Origin: Eubacterium plexicaudatum ASF492
GTDB taxonomy: Bacteria; Bacillota; Clostridia; Lachnospirales; Lachnospiraceae
Assembly (NCBI RefSeq): GCF_000364225.2
Contig: NZ_AQFT02000001.1
Location: forward strand, 4,903,501-4,967,500
Direction: 5' to 3'
Length of the DNA stretch: 64,000 nt
Every line of letters starts with the position of its first letter. Position 1 is the stretch's first letter. The notes below the pieces were generated by a model, which worked only from the letters and a program-made list of their open reading frames with translations, was not told the DNA's origin and did no database searches. Shown here one piece after another: positions 18,659-27,357 of the stretch. The position numbers and the translations under genes are program-made.

Positions 18659-19053
18659 ATGTCAGAGAAAAAGAAAACCCGCAGTGACCAGGAATGGCTG
18701 GAGCTGATCCAGGAATGCCGCACGAGCGGCCTGCCTGACAGAGAATGGTGCCGGCTGCATTCCATATCCATAAAAACATTTCATAACAAAGTTTCAGACC
18801 TAAAGAAAAATCCTGTATCATACCAGATCCGCAGGCGGCCCCATCCAGACAGATGCACGAAGTGGTTCCACTGGAGCTGGGCAGCAGCCCTGTCCCTGAT
18901 CCAGGCTGCGCTGCAAGTGATACGCTGCCGGTTCCAGCAGCCCATGCTGCCATCACGGTCAGGATGCCGGGGTACAGCATTGAAATTGCAGACGGTGCTT
19001 CAGAAGATACCATACGGAATACGCTTCTGGCGCTGGGGAGGCTGTGCTGTTAG
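18659..19053 (+). CDS. tnpA: IS66 TnpA-like accessory protein, apparent frameshift
   Basis: Begins SDQEWLELIQECRTSGL, the usual N-terminus of the small IS66 first protein with a helix-turn-helix. The reading breaks at AAAAA 18806-18810; a sixth A restores KKKSC and then HEVVPLELG to the end, matching the intact copy C protein (58092-58478). Copy B has the same five-A run. With the repair the length is about 131 residues. Confidence 0.8.
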
Positions 19054-19400
19054 GTGCATTGTCCAGTGACACGAAAGTTTATATCGTCACTGGATGCACC
19101 GATATGCGGCGCAGCTTTGACGGCCTTATGTCCCTGATCCGGGACACTTACCAGATGGACCCTTATTCGGACGCCCTTTATCTGTTCTGCGGCCGGAAAA
19201 GAAATACGCTAAAGGCCCTGTACTTTGACCAGACGGGGTTCGTGCTCTGCACAAAACGCCTGGACAATGGAAAATTCCAGTGGCCGCGGGACGCTTCGCA
19301 AGTAAGGCCGCTTACCCGCCAGCAGCTGCGATGGCTTCTGGAAGGACTCTCCATCTGCCAGCCAAAGGCGGTGCAGCCTTCCGGCAGGAAGGACTTCTGA
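19044..19400 (+). CDS. tnpB: IS66 TnpB (IS66 Orf2)
   Basis: 118 residues with the IS66 Orf2 signature: VYIVTGCTDMRRSFDGLMSLI, ALYLFCGRKRNTLKALYFDQTGF and WPRDASQVRPLTRQQLRWLLEG. GTG start overlapping the end of tnpA. Required for transposition in the IS66 family, though its biochemical role is not settled. Intact. A non-coding stretch of about 290 bp separates it from tnpC. Confidence 0.88.
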   Translation: MLLGALSSDTKVYIVTGCTDMRRSFDGLMSLIRDTYQMDPYSDALYLFCGRKRNTLKALYFDQTGFVLCTKRLDNGKFQWPRDASQVRPLTRQQLRWLLEGLSICQPKAVQPSGRKDF

Positions 19401-19688
19401 ACTTTTGTGCATTATGTAGAAATTTAAAAATTTATTTTCCAGCGCCGCAAGCCGCCAGGGAATGTTATCCACGACGCTGTTTTTTTCCGGGATGCTGTCC
19501 ACGCATAACGCAGCGCCAGGCCGCAAAACTGTGGATAACCTGCATGAAAAATGCTGTTTTTAAGCCTTTTTCCTGTATCTGGCGGCAGTTTCCAGTCCGT
19601 CATTGTGCCTATCGCGCAGGTATGGTCGGTTTGATTTCATCCCCGCGTTTCCTTATAATGTAAGTAAATGGAAACACGGAGGGTACAC

Positions 19689-21401
19689 ATGCCAGTTAAT
19701 ATGGAAGACTATATCCGGCTGCTGGAAACAATGGTGGAACAGCAGAAAATACATATACAGTCCCAGGACGCACGCATCCTGGAGCAGGAGCAGGACATAG
19801 CACAACTGCGCGCCCTTGTGGATGAACTGCGCCTTTTAAAGTCCGGCCTGGAGGAAACGCTTGAAGAATTTAAGCGCCAGCTGTTCGGCACAAAAAGCGA
19901 GAAGACAAAAACTCCGCCAGCCAGTGCCGGGGATGAACCGGAAAACCCGCCTGCAAAAACAACGGTGAAGGAACACACCCGGACGAAAAAGAAGAAAGCC
20001 ACGAGGGATGAGCGTTATGCGGACATCCCTGTCCGCGATGTCATAATCCCTGTCCCGGGTAAAGACCGACTCTGCCCGTACTGCAATGCGGAAATGATCC
20101 TGCTTGGATATAAACAAGTCCGCACAGAGCTGCGTATAACCCCGGCAAAAGTGGAGCGTGTCCGCTATATGCAGGAAGAACTGATCTGCCCGGAATGCCG
20201 TAAAGACGGCGACGGCACAATCGTGCAGGCGCAGACGCCTGTACCGCTTATGGCGCACAGCCCGGCGTCGCCGTCTGTTGTTGCGTACGTCATGTTTGAA
20301 AAAAGTTTTGTAAGCGTCCCATACTACCGCCAGGAGGCCTGCATGGCCCAGCTTGGATTGGAGCTGCCGCGTGAAACCATGGCAAACTGGTATATAAAAT
20401 GTGCCATGGAATATTTCCAGCCGGTATATGACCAAATGCACCGGCTCCTCCTGCAAAGGGATATTATCCATGCGGATGAAACAACCTGCCAGGTGCTGCA
20501 CGAAAAGGGGAAAGCCGCGGAATCTATATCATACATGTGGATGTATTTAAGCGGGAGCGACGGCCTGGCGCCGATCGTACTCTATGAATACCAGGCGGGG
20601 CGCAGCGGCGTTTTCCCAAAAGCTTTCCTGGAGGGTTTTTCCGGCATCGTGCAGTGCGATGGGTACAGCGGCTATAACCAGGTGGAGGATGTGGTCCTTG
20701 CCGTATGCTCTGCGCACTGCCGCAGAAAATTTTACGAAGCCCTCCCGGCAGAACGGCGGAAAAAGCTGAAGCTGCTGGACATAAATTCAGAAACGGATGT
20801 AAAAGACATCCCGCTTCCGGATCCGGAACAGATGGAAAACATGATCCCGGCTGAGATCGGCCTCGTGTTTTTCAACAAGCTCTTTTTCATTGAAAAAGGG
20901 CTGAAAGGCATGGGCCCAGAAAAGCGCCAGGAAAAACGGCTGGAAAAGGAGGCACCTGTCTGGGAAAAGTTCTGGTCATGGATTGAAGCCCTAAAACCGC
21001 TTGGCGGCAGCAAGCTGGAAAAAGCCGTCAATTATTCAATAAACCACAGAGAGACACTACAGAGCTATATGCTGGACGGCAGATGCGAACTTTCTAATAA
21101 TAGAGCCGAACGCTGCGCAAAATCGTATGCTATTGGCAGGAAGAACTCGCTGTTCCACACATCTGCGGCTGGGGCAGAAGCAAGTGCGCTTGTTTACAGT
21201 ATAATAGAAACCGCAAAAGCCAATAAGCTGAATGTATTCCAATACCTTTATGTCCTGCTGCTGTACATGCCTGAGCATAAAGATGATCCTAATGCAGTTA
21301 AAACGCTTCTTCCGTGGAGTGATTTTATCAAAGAACGCTGCACAGGACTGATCGATGTTGAAGCGATAACACCTGAAAACAAACCTCAATTGCCAATATA
21401 G
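19689..21401 (+). CDS. tnpC: IS66 DDE transposase TnpC
   Basis: About 570 residues; ATG 19689 after GGAGGG. Order of parts: an N-terminal coiled coil (leucine-rich, residues 5-60), a basic linker, a zinc finger (CPYCNAEM, then CPECRKDGDG), and the DDE core with HADETTCQVL (D), VQCDGYSGYNQ (D) and ELSNNRAERCAKSYAIGRKN (E). The C-terminal end resembles the IS66 C-terminal domain (VFQYLYVLLLYMPEH). Full length and uninterrupted, so this copy could be active if TnpA is made. Confidence 0.92.
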   Translation: MPVNMEDYIRLLETMVEQQKIHIQSQDARILEQEQDIAQLRALVDELRLLKSGLEETLEEFKRQLFGTKSEKTKTPPASAGDEPENPPAKTTVKEHTRTKKKKATRDERYADIPVRDVIIPVPGKDRLCPYCNAEMILLGYKQVRTELRITPAKVERVRYMQEELICPECRKDGDGTIVQAQTPVPLMAHSPASPSVVAYVMFEKSFVSVPYYRQEACMAQLGLELPRETMANWYIKCAMEYFQPVYDQMHRLLLQRDIIHADETTCQVLHEKGKAAESISYMWMYLSGSDGLAPIVLYEYQAGRSGVFPKAFLEGFSGIVQCDGYSGYNQVEDVVLAVCSAHCRRKFYEALPAERRKKLKLLDINSETDVKDIPLPDPEQMENMIPAEIGLVFFNKLFFIEKGLKGMGPEKRQEKRLEKEAPVWEKFWSWIEALKPLGGSKLEKAVNYSINHRETLQSYMLDGRCELSNNRAERCAKSYAIGRKNSLFHTSAAGAEASALVYSIIETAKANKLNVFQYLYVLLLYMPEHKDDPNAVKTLLPWSDFIKERCTGLIDVEAITPENKPQLPI

Positions 21402-21456
21402 ACTATTTTACACCTAAACGGAACATATGTGGAACGGTAGGTTATTCATCGCTTAC

Positions 21457-21597
21457 TTTCCTTCCACTTTCGGAAGTATTCGCACCAACTATATCTGCCA
21501 TCCTGCTTGCAAATCCTACTCCCGAATTATTCTTTTGTCCCCTTCCCGCTTCCTGCCATGCAGGATAGTGTGAAGTTCCAATTCCGCTAATGCTCAT
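21457..21597 (-). pseudogene. GIG-motif protein 1, truncated by IS66 copy A
   Basis: Only the first 47 residues remain: MSISGIGTSHYPAWQEAG, then NNSGVGFASRMAD. It then runs into the right end of IS66 copy A and stops after four codons. The N-terminus is closely related to the protein at 26523-26844 (both have YPAW, SGxG and RMAD in the same spacing), so these are paralogues. The two-hairpin leader lies 30 nt upstream. Function unknown. Confidence 0.65.
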
Positions 21598-21626
21598 TAT
21601 CTTTAATCCTCCACAATTTTAATATT

Positions 21627-21687
21627 GCGGCCCCTCTGTCGATCAGAGCCGCCTCTGCTCTCTCATAGTAAGTCCGAGCAGTTTACT
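21627..21687 (-). promoter_or_regulatory. Two-hairpin leader repeat, copy 1
   Basis: Read on the minus strand: a 6-bp stem CTGCTC/GAGCAG closes a 15-nt loop that starts GGACTTA; after a short spacer comes a second hairpin around CTCTG/CAGAG. It lies about 30 nt before the start of GIG protein 1. Similar blocks occur at 21943, 26875 and 27358, with a part at 23523. Stem 1 changes in paired fashion between copies, which points to a folded RNA. Confidence 0.7.
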
Positions 21688-21801
21688 CCTTCATACAGAA
21701 ACACTTTATCTACGTTCCACGGCAACACCTCCTCTTACTGCTCCCCGATTCCCCAATCTACCAGAAAACCGGGGAGACCTGCCCTATCCATCCACTGTGG
21801 C

Positions 21802-21915
21802 TTATTGGTGATATGAAACAAGATTAAGACATTTCCCTCCTGTCACATTCCTTTCCGTCCTTCTTGTCTCATACCCTGCCGCCGGGTATCCTGCTCCTAT
21901 TCCATTTACATTCAT
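21802..21915 (-). CDS. GIG-motif short ORF, 37 residues, probably a remnant
   Basis: Starts MNVNGIGAGYPAAGYETRR after GGAGGAG, with the shared N-terminal motif, then ends after 37 residues (NLVSYHQ). Other array members are 110-225 residues, so this one looks truncated or frameshifted after the leader motif. It is preceded by leader copy 2. It may still be translated as a short peptide. The next 110 bp towards 21690 show no continuation that I can recognise. Confidence 0.5.
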   Translation of the reverse strand: MNVNGIGAGYPAAGYETRRTERNVTGGKCLNLVSYHQ

Positions 21916-21942
21916 TTTCTTAATCTCCTCCATTATTTTTGT

Positions 21943-22005
21943 CAGCCCCTCTGTCGTTCAGAGCCGCATCTGCTCCCTTGTAATAAGTCCGAGCAGTTCA
22001 CTGTC
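21943..22005 (-). promoter_or_regulatory. Two-hairpin leader repeat, copy 2
   Basis: Minus-strand stem CTGCTC/GAGCAG with a 15-nt loop starting GGACTTATTACAAGG, then GCGGCTCTG and CAGAGGGGC forming hairpin 2. It precedes the 37-residue GIG ORF. The stretch 22006-22366 beyond it has no gene I can support; a + strand frame there (22009-22410) lacks a ribosome site and resembles no family. Confidence 0.7.
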
Positions 22006-22366
22006 TCCATGCAAATATGCCTGTTAACCTCCCCGGCCAAATTCCATACCGGCCTTCACCTCCTCTCACTGATCTGCCGGAATGCCTGCCCTGTCCGGCG
22101 CGACTTTGGCAACTTCGCTTTTCCGCAGGGCAAGGAATTTATTTCCCATATAGACGTTCTGCGCCGCATCCTATTACCTTCTTCCAGAGGGAATCAGACA
22201 ATTTGGATGGTGCCCTTCCCGGCTTTTGGATTCCCGCTTGATGGCTTTTTGCTATTCCTGTTATATCCATTTCAAAACCTACTGTTCAGTTGGAAACCGT
22301 GGATACCTGCCCTGCCTTGTCAGATTGTGGTTTATCGGAGATATCCAGCCGTAGCTTCATTTCCTT

Positions 22367-22972
22367 CTATGCCTTTGCATCAAAGCTATTCTGTGGATTC
22401 TCCGCATTAACCGCTTCTTTATCCGCCAGCGGAATGCCCCTCTTTGCATTTCCCCATGCCTCGTTATAGATCATGCACATTTCCGTCTGTCTGGAAGCCT
22501 CCGCATTGGTGGTATACATCGTCCACCCATTATTGGAATAAGTCGCCACCATTTCCCCGTTCTTATCGTAAAACTCTATGTAATCGCTGTTTCCTGACGG
22601 CAGTTTCTGATATTTCACTTTCCCTTCCAGCAGCGTCGCCACAAAGTCTATGGGCTTAAGCACATTCTGCCTGTTCCCAGAGACAGCTTTCAGCCCGGAA
22701 GTGATGATCCCTTTTCTGTCCGGGGACACTTCCGATGTGTAGCTTTTCATCAGCCTGTTAAATCCTTCGGATTTGTTTTGGAACTGTCCTTTTGCAAAAT
22801 CCTCATATGCCTGTTCCCGAATCTGCTTCCGGTATTCCTCATCACTGATGCCGCTTTTCTTTTTGGAGAAAACATATTTGTCATTGAAGTCGGGCAGATG
22901 GATACCGCCTATGCTTCCTGTTCCTGAAAAATATCTGTTCTGTAATGAACCATTTGACGAATTAACCTGCAT
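22367..22972 (-). CDS. GIG-array protein, 201 residues, unknown function
   Basis: Starts MQVNSSNGSLQNRYFSGTG after GGAGG, 25 nt downstream of the 22998-23495 gene and so probably in one transcript. It lacks a perfect GIG motif but has SIGGIHLPDFN near residue 20. The body is a soluble mixed alpha/beta protein with EYRKQIREQAYEDFAKGQF, LMKSYTSEVSPDRKGI and a C-terminal SDYIEFYDKNGEMVATYSNN part with strand-like spacing. No signal peptide or membrane segment. I do not recognise the family with certainty (a Lachnospiraceae DUF of the DUF3879 kind is possible). Confidence 0.6.
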   Translation of the reverse strand: MQVNSSNGSLQNRYFSGTGSIGGIHLPDFNDKYVFSKKKSGISDEEYRKQIREQAYEDFAKGQFQNKSEGFNRLMKSYTSEVSPDRKGIITSGLKAVSGNRQNVLKPIDFVATLLEGKVKYQKLPSGNSDYIEFYDKNGEMVATYSNNGWTMYTTNAEASRQTEMCMIYNEAWGNAKRGIPLADKEAVNAENPQNSFDAKA

Positions 22973-22997
22973 TATTCCACCTTCCTCTGTAAATTTA

Positions 22998-23495
22998 TTA
23001 TAACTGCTCCAGCCTCTCCAAAAACGCCCTGTAAAATTCCCCCTCTTTAATGCGGGCCTGCTGAACCTCTATGCTCCTGGGCGTATACACCCTTGGATGC
23101 TCCAGATCGTACAGCGCCTCTTTCGTTGCCTGGATCGCAGATTCCACCGTGCTTCCAAGGATGTCAAAATTCTCCGTCTCGCCCTTAAGCTGTTTATTAA
23201 GCCGCTGCACCATCATCTGCGATATGTGGCTCATCATCCCGTTGCCCCGGATTCCCATGCCATTCGCATTTACTTCTTTCGCCGCATCCATCCACGCATC
23301 CTTCACTTCCTGCGGGGCATTGGGACCGACCATCTCAAAGGCTTTCTCGTCCTGGTCGGCTGCTCTGCCCTGCGCCGCCTTTTCTTCCACCGTTTCCATA
23401 AATCCCACCGTTCCGGGTTCCACACTTCTTTCCATCTTCCTTGCCGTATATCCTGTCAGCGGATATCCCGCTGTCCCTATTCCATTTATGCTCAT
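22998..23495 (-). CDS. GIG-motif protein, 165 residues, unknown function
   Basis: ATG 23495 is chosen (a TTG lies two codons upstream) with GGAGG about 11 nt before it. N-terminus MSINGIGTAGYPLTGYTARK carries the array motif. A helical body follows: GTVGFMETVEEKAAQG, then PQEVKDAWMDAAKEV, and a long C-terminal helix ending YRAFLERLEQL. It has no signal peptide, so any export would need a dedicated route. The full leader upstream is lost: only part remains before IS66 copy B begins at 23549. Possibly DUF4885-like, low certainty. Confidence 0.6.
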   Translation of the reverse strand: MSINGIGTAGYPLTGYTARKMERSVEPGTVGFMETVEEKAAQGRAADQDEKAFEMVGPNAPQEVKDAWMDAAKEVNANGMGIRGNGMMSHISQMMVQRLNKQLKGETENFDILGSTVESAIQATKEALYDLEHPRVYTPRSIEVQQARIKEGEFYRAFLERLEQL

Positions 23496-23522
23496 CTCCA
23501 AATGTCCTCCATTATTTTTATT

Positions 23523-23548
23523 GTAGCCCCTCTGTCAGTCAGACCATA
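23523..23548 (-). promoter_or_regulatory. Two-hairpin leader repeat, partial, cut by IS66 copy B
   Basis: Holds the second-hairpin half (CTCTGTCAGTCAGA on the + strand) and then stops at the IS66 boundary 23549. The GGACTTA stem-loop half is missing here and is not found at the other border of the IS (26523), so DNA has been lost or moved at this site. Confidence 0.6.
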
Positions 23549-23603
23549 GTAAGCGATGAATAACCTACCGTTCCACATATGTTCCGTTTAGGTGTAAAAT
23601 AGT

Positions 23604-25316
23604 CTATATTGGCAATTGAGGTTTGTTTTCAGGTGTTATCGCTTCAACATCGATCAGTCCTGTGCAGCGTTCTTTGATAAAATCACTCCACGGAAGAAGC
23701 GTTTTAACTGCATTAGGATCATCTTTATGCTCAGGCATGTACAGCAGCAGGACATAAAGGTATTGGAATACATTCAGCTTATTGGCTTTTGCGGTTTCTA
23801 TTATACTGTAAACAAGCGCACTTGCTTCTGCCCCAGCCGCAGATGTGTGGAACAGCGAGTTCTTCCTGCCAATAGCATACGATTTTGCGCAGCGTTCGGC
23901 TCTATTATTAGAAAGTTCGCATCTGCCGTCCAGCATATAGCTCTGTAGTGTCTCTCTGTGGTTTATTGAATAATTGACGGCTTTTTCCAGCTTGCTGCCG
24001 CCAAGCGGTTTTAGGGCTTCAATCCATGACCAGAACTTTTCCCAGACAGGTGCCTCCTTTTCCAGCCGTTTTTCCTGGCGCTTTTCTGGGCCCATGCCTT
24101 TCAGCCCTTTTTCAATGAAAAAGAGCTTGTTGAAAAACACGAGGCCGATCTCAGCCGGGATCATGTTTTCCATCTGTTCCGGATCCGGAAGCGGGATGTC
24201 TTTTACATCCGTTTCTGAATTTATGTCCAGCAGCTTCAGCTTTTTCCGCCGTTCTGCCGGGAGGGCTTCGTAAAATTTTCTGCGGCAGTGCGCAGAGCAT
24301 ACGGCAAGGACCACATCCTCCACCTGGTTATAGCCGCTGTACCCATCGCACTGCACGATGCCGGAAAAACCCTCCAGGAAAGCTTTTGGGAAAACGCCGC
24401 TGCGCCCCGCCTGGTATTCATAGAGTACGATCGGCGCCAGGCCGTCGCTCCCGCTTAAATACATCCACATGTATGATATAGATTCCGCGGCTTTCCCCTT
24501 TTCGTGCAGCACCTGGCAGGTTGTTTCATCCGCATGGATAATATCCCTTTGCAGGAGGAGCCGGTGCATTTGGTCATATACCGGCTGGAAATATTCCATG
24601 GCACATTTTATATACCAGTTTGCCATGGTTTCACGCGGCAGCTCCAATCCAAGCTGGGCCATGCAGGCCTCCTGGCGGTAGTATGGGACGCTTACAAAAC
24701 TTTTTTCAAACATGACGTACGCAACAACAGACGGCGACGCCGGGCTGTGCGCCATAAGCGGTACAGGCGTCTGCGCCTGCACGATTGTGCCGTCGCCGTC
24801 TTTACGGCATTCCGGGCAGATCAGTTCTTCCTGCATATAGCGGACACGCTCCACTTTTGCCGGGGTTATACGCAGCTCTGTGCGGACTTGTTTATATCCA
24901 AGCAGGATCATTTCCGCATTGCAGTACGGGCAGAGTCGGTCTTTACCCGGGACAGGGATTATGACATCGCGGACAGGGATGTCCGCATAACGCTCATCCC
25001 TCGTGGCTTTCTTCTTTTTCGTCCGGGTGTGTTCCTTCACCGTTGTTTTTGCAGGCGGGTTTTCCGGTTCATCCCCGGCACTGGCTGGCGGAGTTTTTGT
25101 CTTCTCGCTTTTTGTGCCGAACAGCTGGCGCTTAAATTCTTCAAGCGTTTCCTCCAGGCCGGACTTTAAAAGGCGCAGTTCATCCACAAGGGCGCGCAGT
25201 TGTGCTATGTCCTGCTCCTGCTCCAGGATGCGTGCGTCCTGGGACTGTATATGTATTTTCTGCTGTTCCACCATTGTTTCCAGCAGCCGGATATAGTCTT
25301 CCATATTAACTGGCAT
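23604..25316 (-). CDS. tnpC: IS66 DDE transposase TnpC, copy B
   Basis: The encoded protein is identical to the copy A TnpC, with the same coiled-coil, zinc-finger and DDE motifs (HADET, CDGYSG, NNRAER). ATG 25316 after GGAGGG. Identity over about 570 residues shows very recent duplication or gene conversion between the copies. Confidence 0.92.
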   Translation of the reverse strand: MPVNMEDYIRLLETMVEQQKIHIQSQDARILEQEQDIAQLRALVDELRLLKSGLEETLEEFKRQLFGTKSEKTKTPPASAGDEPENPPAKTTVKEHTRTKKKKATRDERYADIPVRDVIIPVPGKDRLCPYCNAEMILLGYKQVRTELRITPAKVERVRYMQEELICPECRKDGDGTIVQAQTPVPLMAHSPASPSVVAYVMFEKSFVSVPYYRQEACMAQLGLELPRETMANWYIKCAMEYFQPVYDQMHRLLLQRDIIHADETTCQVLHEKGKAAESISYMWMYLSGSDGLAPIVLYEYQAGRSGVFPKAFLEGFSGIVQCDGYSGYNQVEDVVLAVCSAHCRRKFYEALPAERRKKLKLLDINSETDVKDIPLPDPEQMENMIPAEIGLVFFNKLFFIEKGLKGMGPEKRQEKRLEKEAPVWEKFWSWIEALKPLGGSKLEKAVNYSINHRETLQSYMLDGRCELSNNRAERCAKSYAIGRKNSLFHTSAAGAEASALVYSIIETAKANKLNVFQYLYVLLLYMPEHKDDPNAVKTLLPWSDFIKERCTGLIDVEAITPENKPQLPI

Positions 25317-25604
25317 GTGTACCCTCCGTGTTTCCATTTACTTACATTATAAGGAAACGCGGGGATGAAATCAAACCGACCATACCTGCGCGATAGGCAC
25401 AATGACGGACTGGAAACTGCCGCCAGATACAGGAAAAAGGCTTAAAAACAGCATTTTTCATGCAGGTTATCCACAGTTTTGCGGCCTGGCGCTGCGTTAT
25501 GCGTGGACAGCATCCCGGAAAAAAACAGCGTCGTGGATAACATTCCCTGGCGGCTTGCGGCGCTGGAAAATAAATTTTTAAATTTCTACATAATGCACAA
25601 AAGT

Positions 25605-25961
25605 TCAGAAGTCCTTCCTGCCGGAAGGCTGCACCGCCTTTGGCTGGCAGATGGAGAGTCCTTCCAGAAGCCATCGCAGCTGCTGGCGGGTAAGCGGCCT
25701 TACTTGCGAAGCGTCCCGCGGCCACTGGAATTTTCCATTGTCCAGGCGTTTTGTGCAGAGCACGAACCCCGTCTGGTCAAAGTACAGGGCCTTTAGCGTA
25801 TTTCTTTTCCGGCCGCAGAACAGATAAAGGGCGTCCGAATAAGGGTCCATCTGGTAAGTGTCCCGGATCAGGGACATAAGGCCGTCAAAGCTGCGCCGCA
25901 TATCGGTGCATCCAGTGACGATATAAACTTTCGTGTCACTGGACAATGCACCTAACAGCAC
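25605..25961 (-). CDS. tnpB: IS66 TnpB, copy B
   Basis: 118 residues, identical to the copy A protein (CTDMRRSFDGLMSLI, FCGRKRNTLKALYFD). Intact, overlapping the end of the TnpA frame by a few codons. Confidence 0.88.
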   Translation of the reverse strand: MLLGALSSDTKVYIVTGCTDMRRSFDGLMSLIRDTYQMDPYSDALYLFCGRKRNTLKALYFDQTGFVLCTKRLDNGKFQWPRDASQVRPLTRQQLRWLLEGLSICQPKAVQPSGRKDF

Positions 25962-26346
25962 AGCCTCCCCAGCGCCAGAAGCGTATTCCGTATGGTATCT
26001 TCTGAAGCACCGTCTGCAATTTCAATGCTGTACCCCGGCATCCTGACCGTGATGGCAGCATGGGCTGCTGGAACCGGCAGCGTATCACTTGCAGCGCAGC
26101 CTGGATCAGGGACAGGGCTGCTGCCCAGCTCCAGTGGAACCACTTCGTGCATCTGTCTGGATGGGGCCGCCTGCGGATCTGGTATGATACAGGATTTTTC
26201 TTTAGGTCTGAAACTTTGTTATGAAATGTTTTTATGGATATGGAATGCAGCCGGCACCATTCTCTGTCAGGCAGGCCGCTCGTGCGGCATTCCTGGATCA
26301 GCTCCAGCCATTCCTGGTCACTGCGGGTTTTCTTTTTCTCTGACAT
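25952..26346 (-). CDS. tnpA: IS66 TnpA-like protein, copy B, apparent frameshift
   Basis: Same sequence as copy A, including the five-base run (TTTTT 26195-26199 on the + strand) that breaks the frame. One more base would restore about 131 residues like copy C. The shared state in both copies means either a real change copied with the element or the same base-calling error twice. Confidence 0.8.
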
Positions 26347-26522
26347 AGCATCATCTCCTGATTATTATTTTTGGAATGGATGGCAGTAGTGGAGCCGCAG
26401 GAAAAGCAATAAACGGCTGCCGGGCTACTTTATCAAGAACTGATGTGGACATCCGCTCCAAGCTGATACCATTATAGAGCAAAATCAAGTTCCTGTGGAA
26501 CGGTGGGTTATTCATCGCTTAC

Positions 26523-26844
26523 CATATATACGCCAATATCCAGATATCTCATCTGAAGGTTCAATTAAATACCGCTCACTCCCTACTTTTTCAACTGGCT
26601 GCTTTGTTTCTGCCTTAAGATTATTTGTATGAAATCTTGAACCCATACTGCCCATTATGGAATATGCATCATATGCAGAAAACCTTTCTCCTGCTTTTGA
26701 ATAAATGAAATTTTTACCCAAACCCTCTCTCACCATATCTGCATCTGCCATCCTGCCTGCATAGCCCGTTCCCGAACCATTCCTCTGTGCCTTTCCCATT
26801 TCACGCCATGCGGGATAACCCGCTCCTATTCCATTTACACTCAT
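26523..26844 (-). pseudogene. GIG-motif protein 2, C-terminus cut by IS66 copy B
   Basis: ATG 26844 follows GGAGGACATTTGGAG, the same ribosome site and spacing as the 23495 gene. The first 108 residues remain: MSVNGIGAGYPAWREMGKAQ, SGTGYAGRMADADMV, AYSIMGSMGSRF, then YLIEPSDEISGYWRIYG, where the IS begins. It is the longer paralogue of the 21457 remnant. Preceded by leader copy at 26875. Function unknown. Confidence 0.65.
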
Positions 26845-26874
26845 CTCCAAATGTCCTCCATAATTTTTATTATT

Positions 26875-26937
26875 GCAGCTCCTCTGTCATTCAGAGCCAC
26901 ATCCGCTCCCTCGTAATAAGTCCGAGCGGTCCATTAC
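26875..26937 (-). promoter_or_regulatory. Two-hairpin leader repeat, copy 3
   Basis: Minus strand: stem CCGCTC/GAGCGG, where copies 1 and 2 have CTGCTC/GAGCAG, so the T-A pair is replaced by C-G on both sides. The 15-nt loop again starts GGACTTATTACGAGG. Hairpin 2 is CTCTGAATGACAGAG. It ends about 30 nt before the GIG protein 2 start. Confidence 0.72.
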
Positions 26938-27022
26938 CTCCATGCAGACATACTACCTAGCTTCCCCTGTCAAACTTCATGACAAACACCCCCTTTCGCT
27001 GAAATTACTACAATTACTTTTT

Positions 27023-27277
27023 TTAATCCGCACTCCCTTTATGCGGTTCCGCCGAAATGATCTCCCCCTGCACATTGGACTCATCCGAATCCCTGTTCAG
27101 TCCATCTTCGTCAAGCTGCGGCTCCACCGCTATCGGGTCATCATCATAGACCGCCGAACCGCCATCCTCAATCTGATGCACGGCATCCGGGGCGGGGCTT
27201 CCCTGTGTGGTGCATCCGCTGGTCGCGGGAATCATCATTGCCGTAATAAGTAATGCCGTTATTCTGCTGACACGCAT
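27023..27277 (-). CDS. Small lipoprotein, 84 residues
   Basis: ATG 27277 after GGAGGATATG. A short positive start (MRVSR), a hydrophobic stretch (ITALLITAMMIPA) and a lipobox TSGC give a type II signal peptide with cleavage before Cys21. The mature part is short, acidic and Pro/Asp-rich (DGGSAVYDDDPIAVEPQLDEDGL) with no domain. It sits between two GIG genes and has the two-hairpin leader upstream, so it belongs to the array. It may be a surface tether or decoy; nothing more can be said. Confidence 0.7.
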   Translation of the reverse strand: MRVSRITALLITAMMIPATSGCTTQGSPAPDAVHQIEDGGSAVYDDDPIAVEPQLDEDGLNRDSDESNVQGEIISAEPHKGSAD

Positions 27278-27357
27278 TTTTCATATCCTCCGCCATAAAT
27301 TGATGGAACCGGCCATCTGCTGATAATACGAACCGGCTCTCATTCTCTTATCTGCTG

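Larger units (their letters stand above)
18483..21456 (+). mobile_element. IS66-family element, copy A
   Basis: 2974 bp bounded by GTAAGCGATGAATAACC at 18483 and its complement ending at 21456. Three genes: tnpA-like, tnpB and tnpC. The sequence matches copy B (23549-26522), which has the same length and opposite orientation and encodes identical proteins. Flanking 8-mers are AAGACACC on the left and TTTCCTTC on the right, so there is no target duplication. Its left end interrupts the transposon ATPase and its right end interrupts a GIG-motif gene. Confidence 0.92.
23549..26522 (-). mobile_element. IS66-family element, copy B (inverted relative to copy A)
   Basis: 2974 bp, same terminal sequence as copy A and the same three genes on the minus strand. 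Flanks are AGACCATA (left) and CATATATA (right): no 8-bp duplication. With copy A it brackets 2.1 kb (21457-23548) of the GIG array. Its right end truncates the GIG gene at 26523. Confidence 0.92.

Noticed and set aside
19836..20501. Long antisense frames in the IS66 tnpC genes (e.g. 221 residues)
   Set aside because: They are mirror frames of tnpC, lack ribosome sites, have odd His/Arg/Phe-rich content, and appear in every IS66 copy.
22009..22410. + strand frame of 133 residues in the GIG array gap
   Set aside because: No ribosome site, no recognisable motif, opposite to all neighbours; it overlaps the end of a supported gene.
23604..25316. Independent decay of IS66 TnpA in copies A and B
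   Set aside because: Both have the same five-base run at the same place; shared descent or the same calling error explains it better than two events.
18483..26522. IS66 copies A and B as a composite transposon carrying the 2.1-kb segment
   Set aside because: The outer flanks AAGACACC and CATATATA are not a target duplication, and genes are cut at all four borders.
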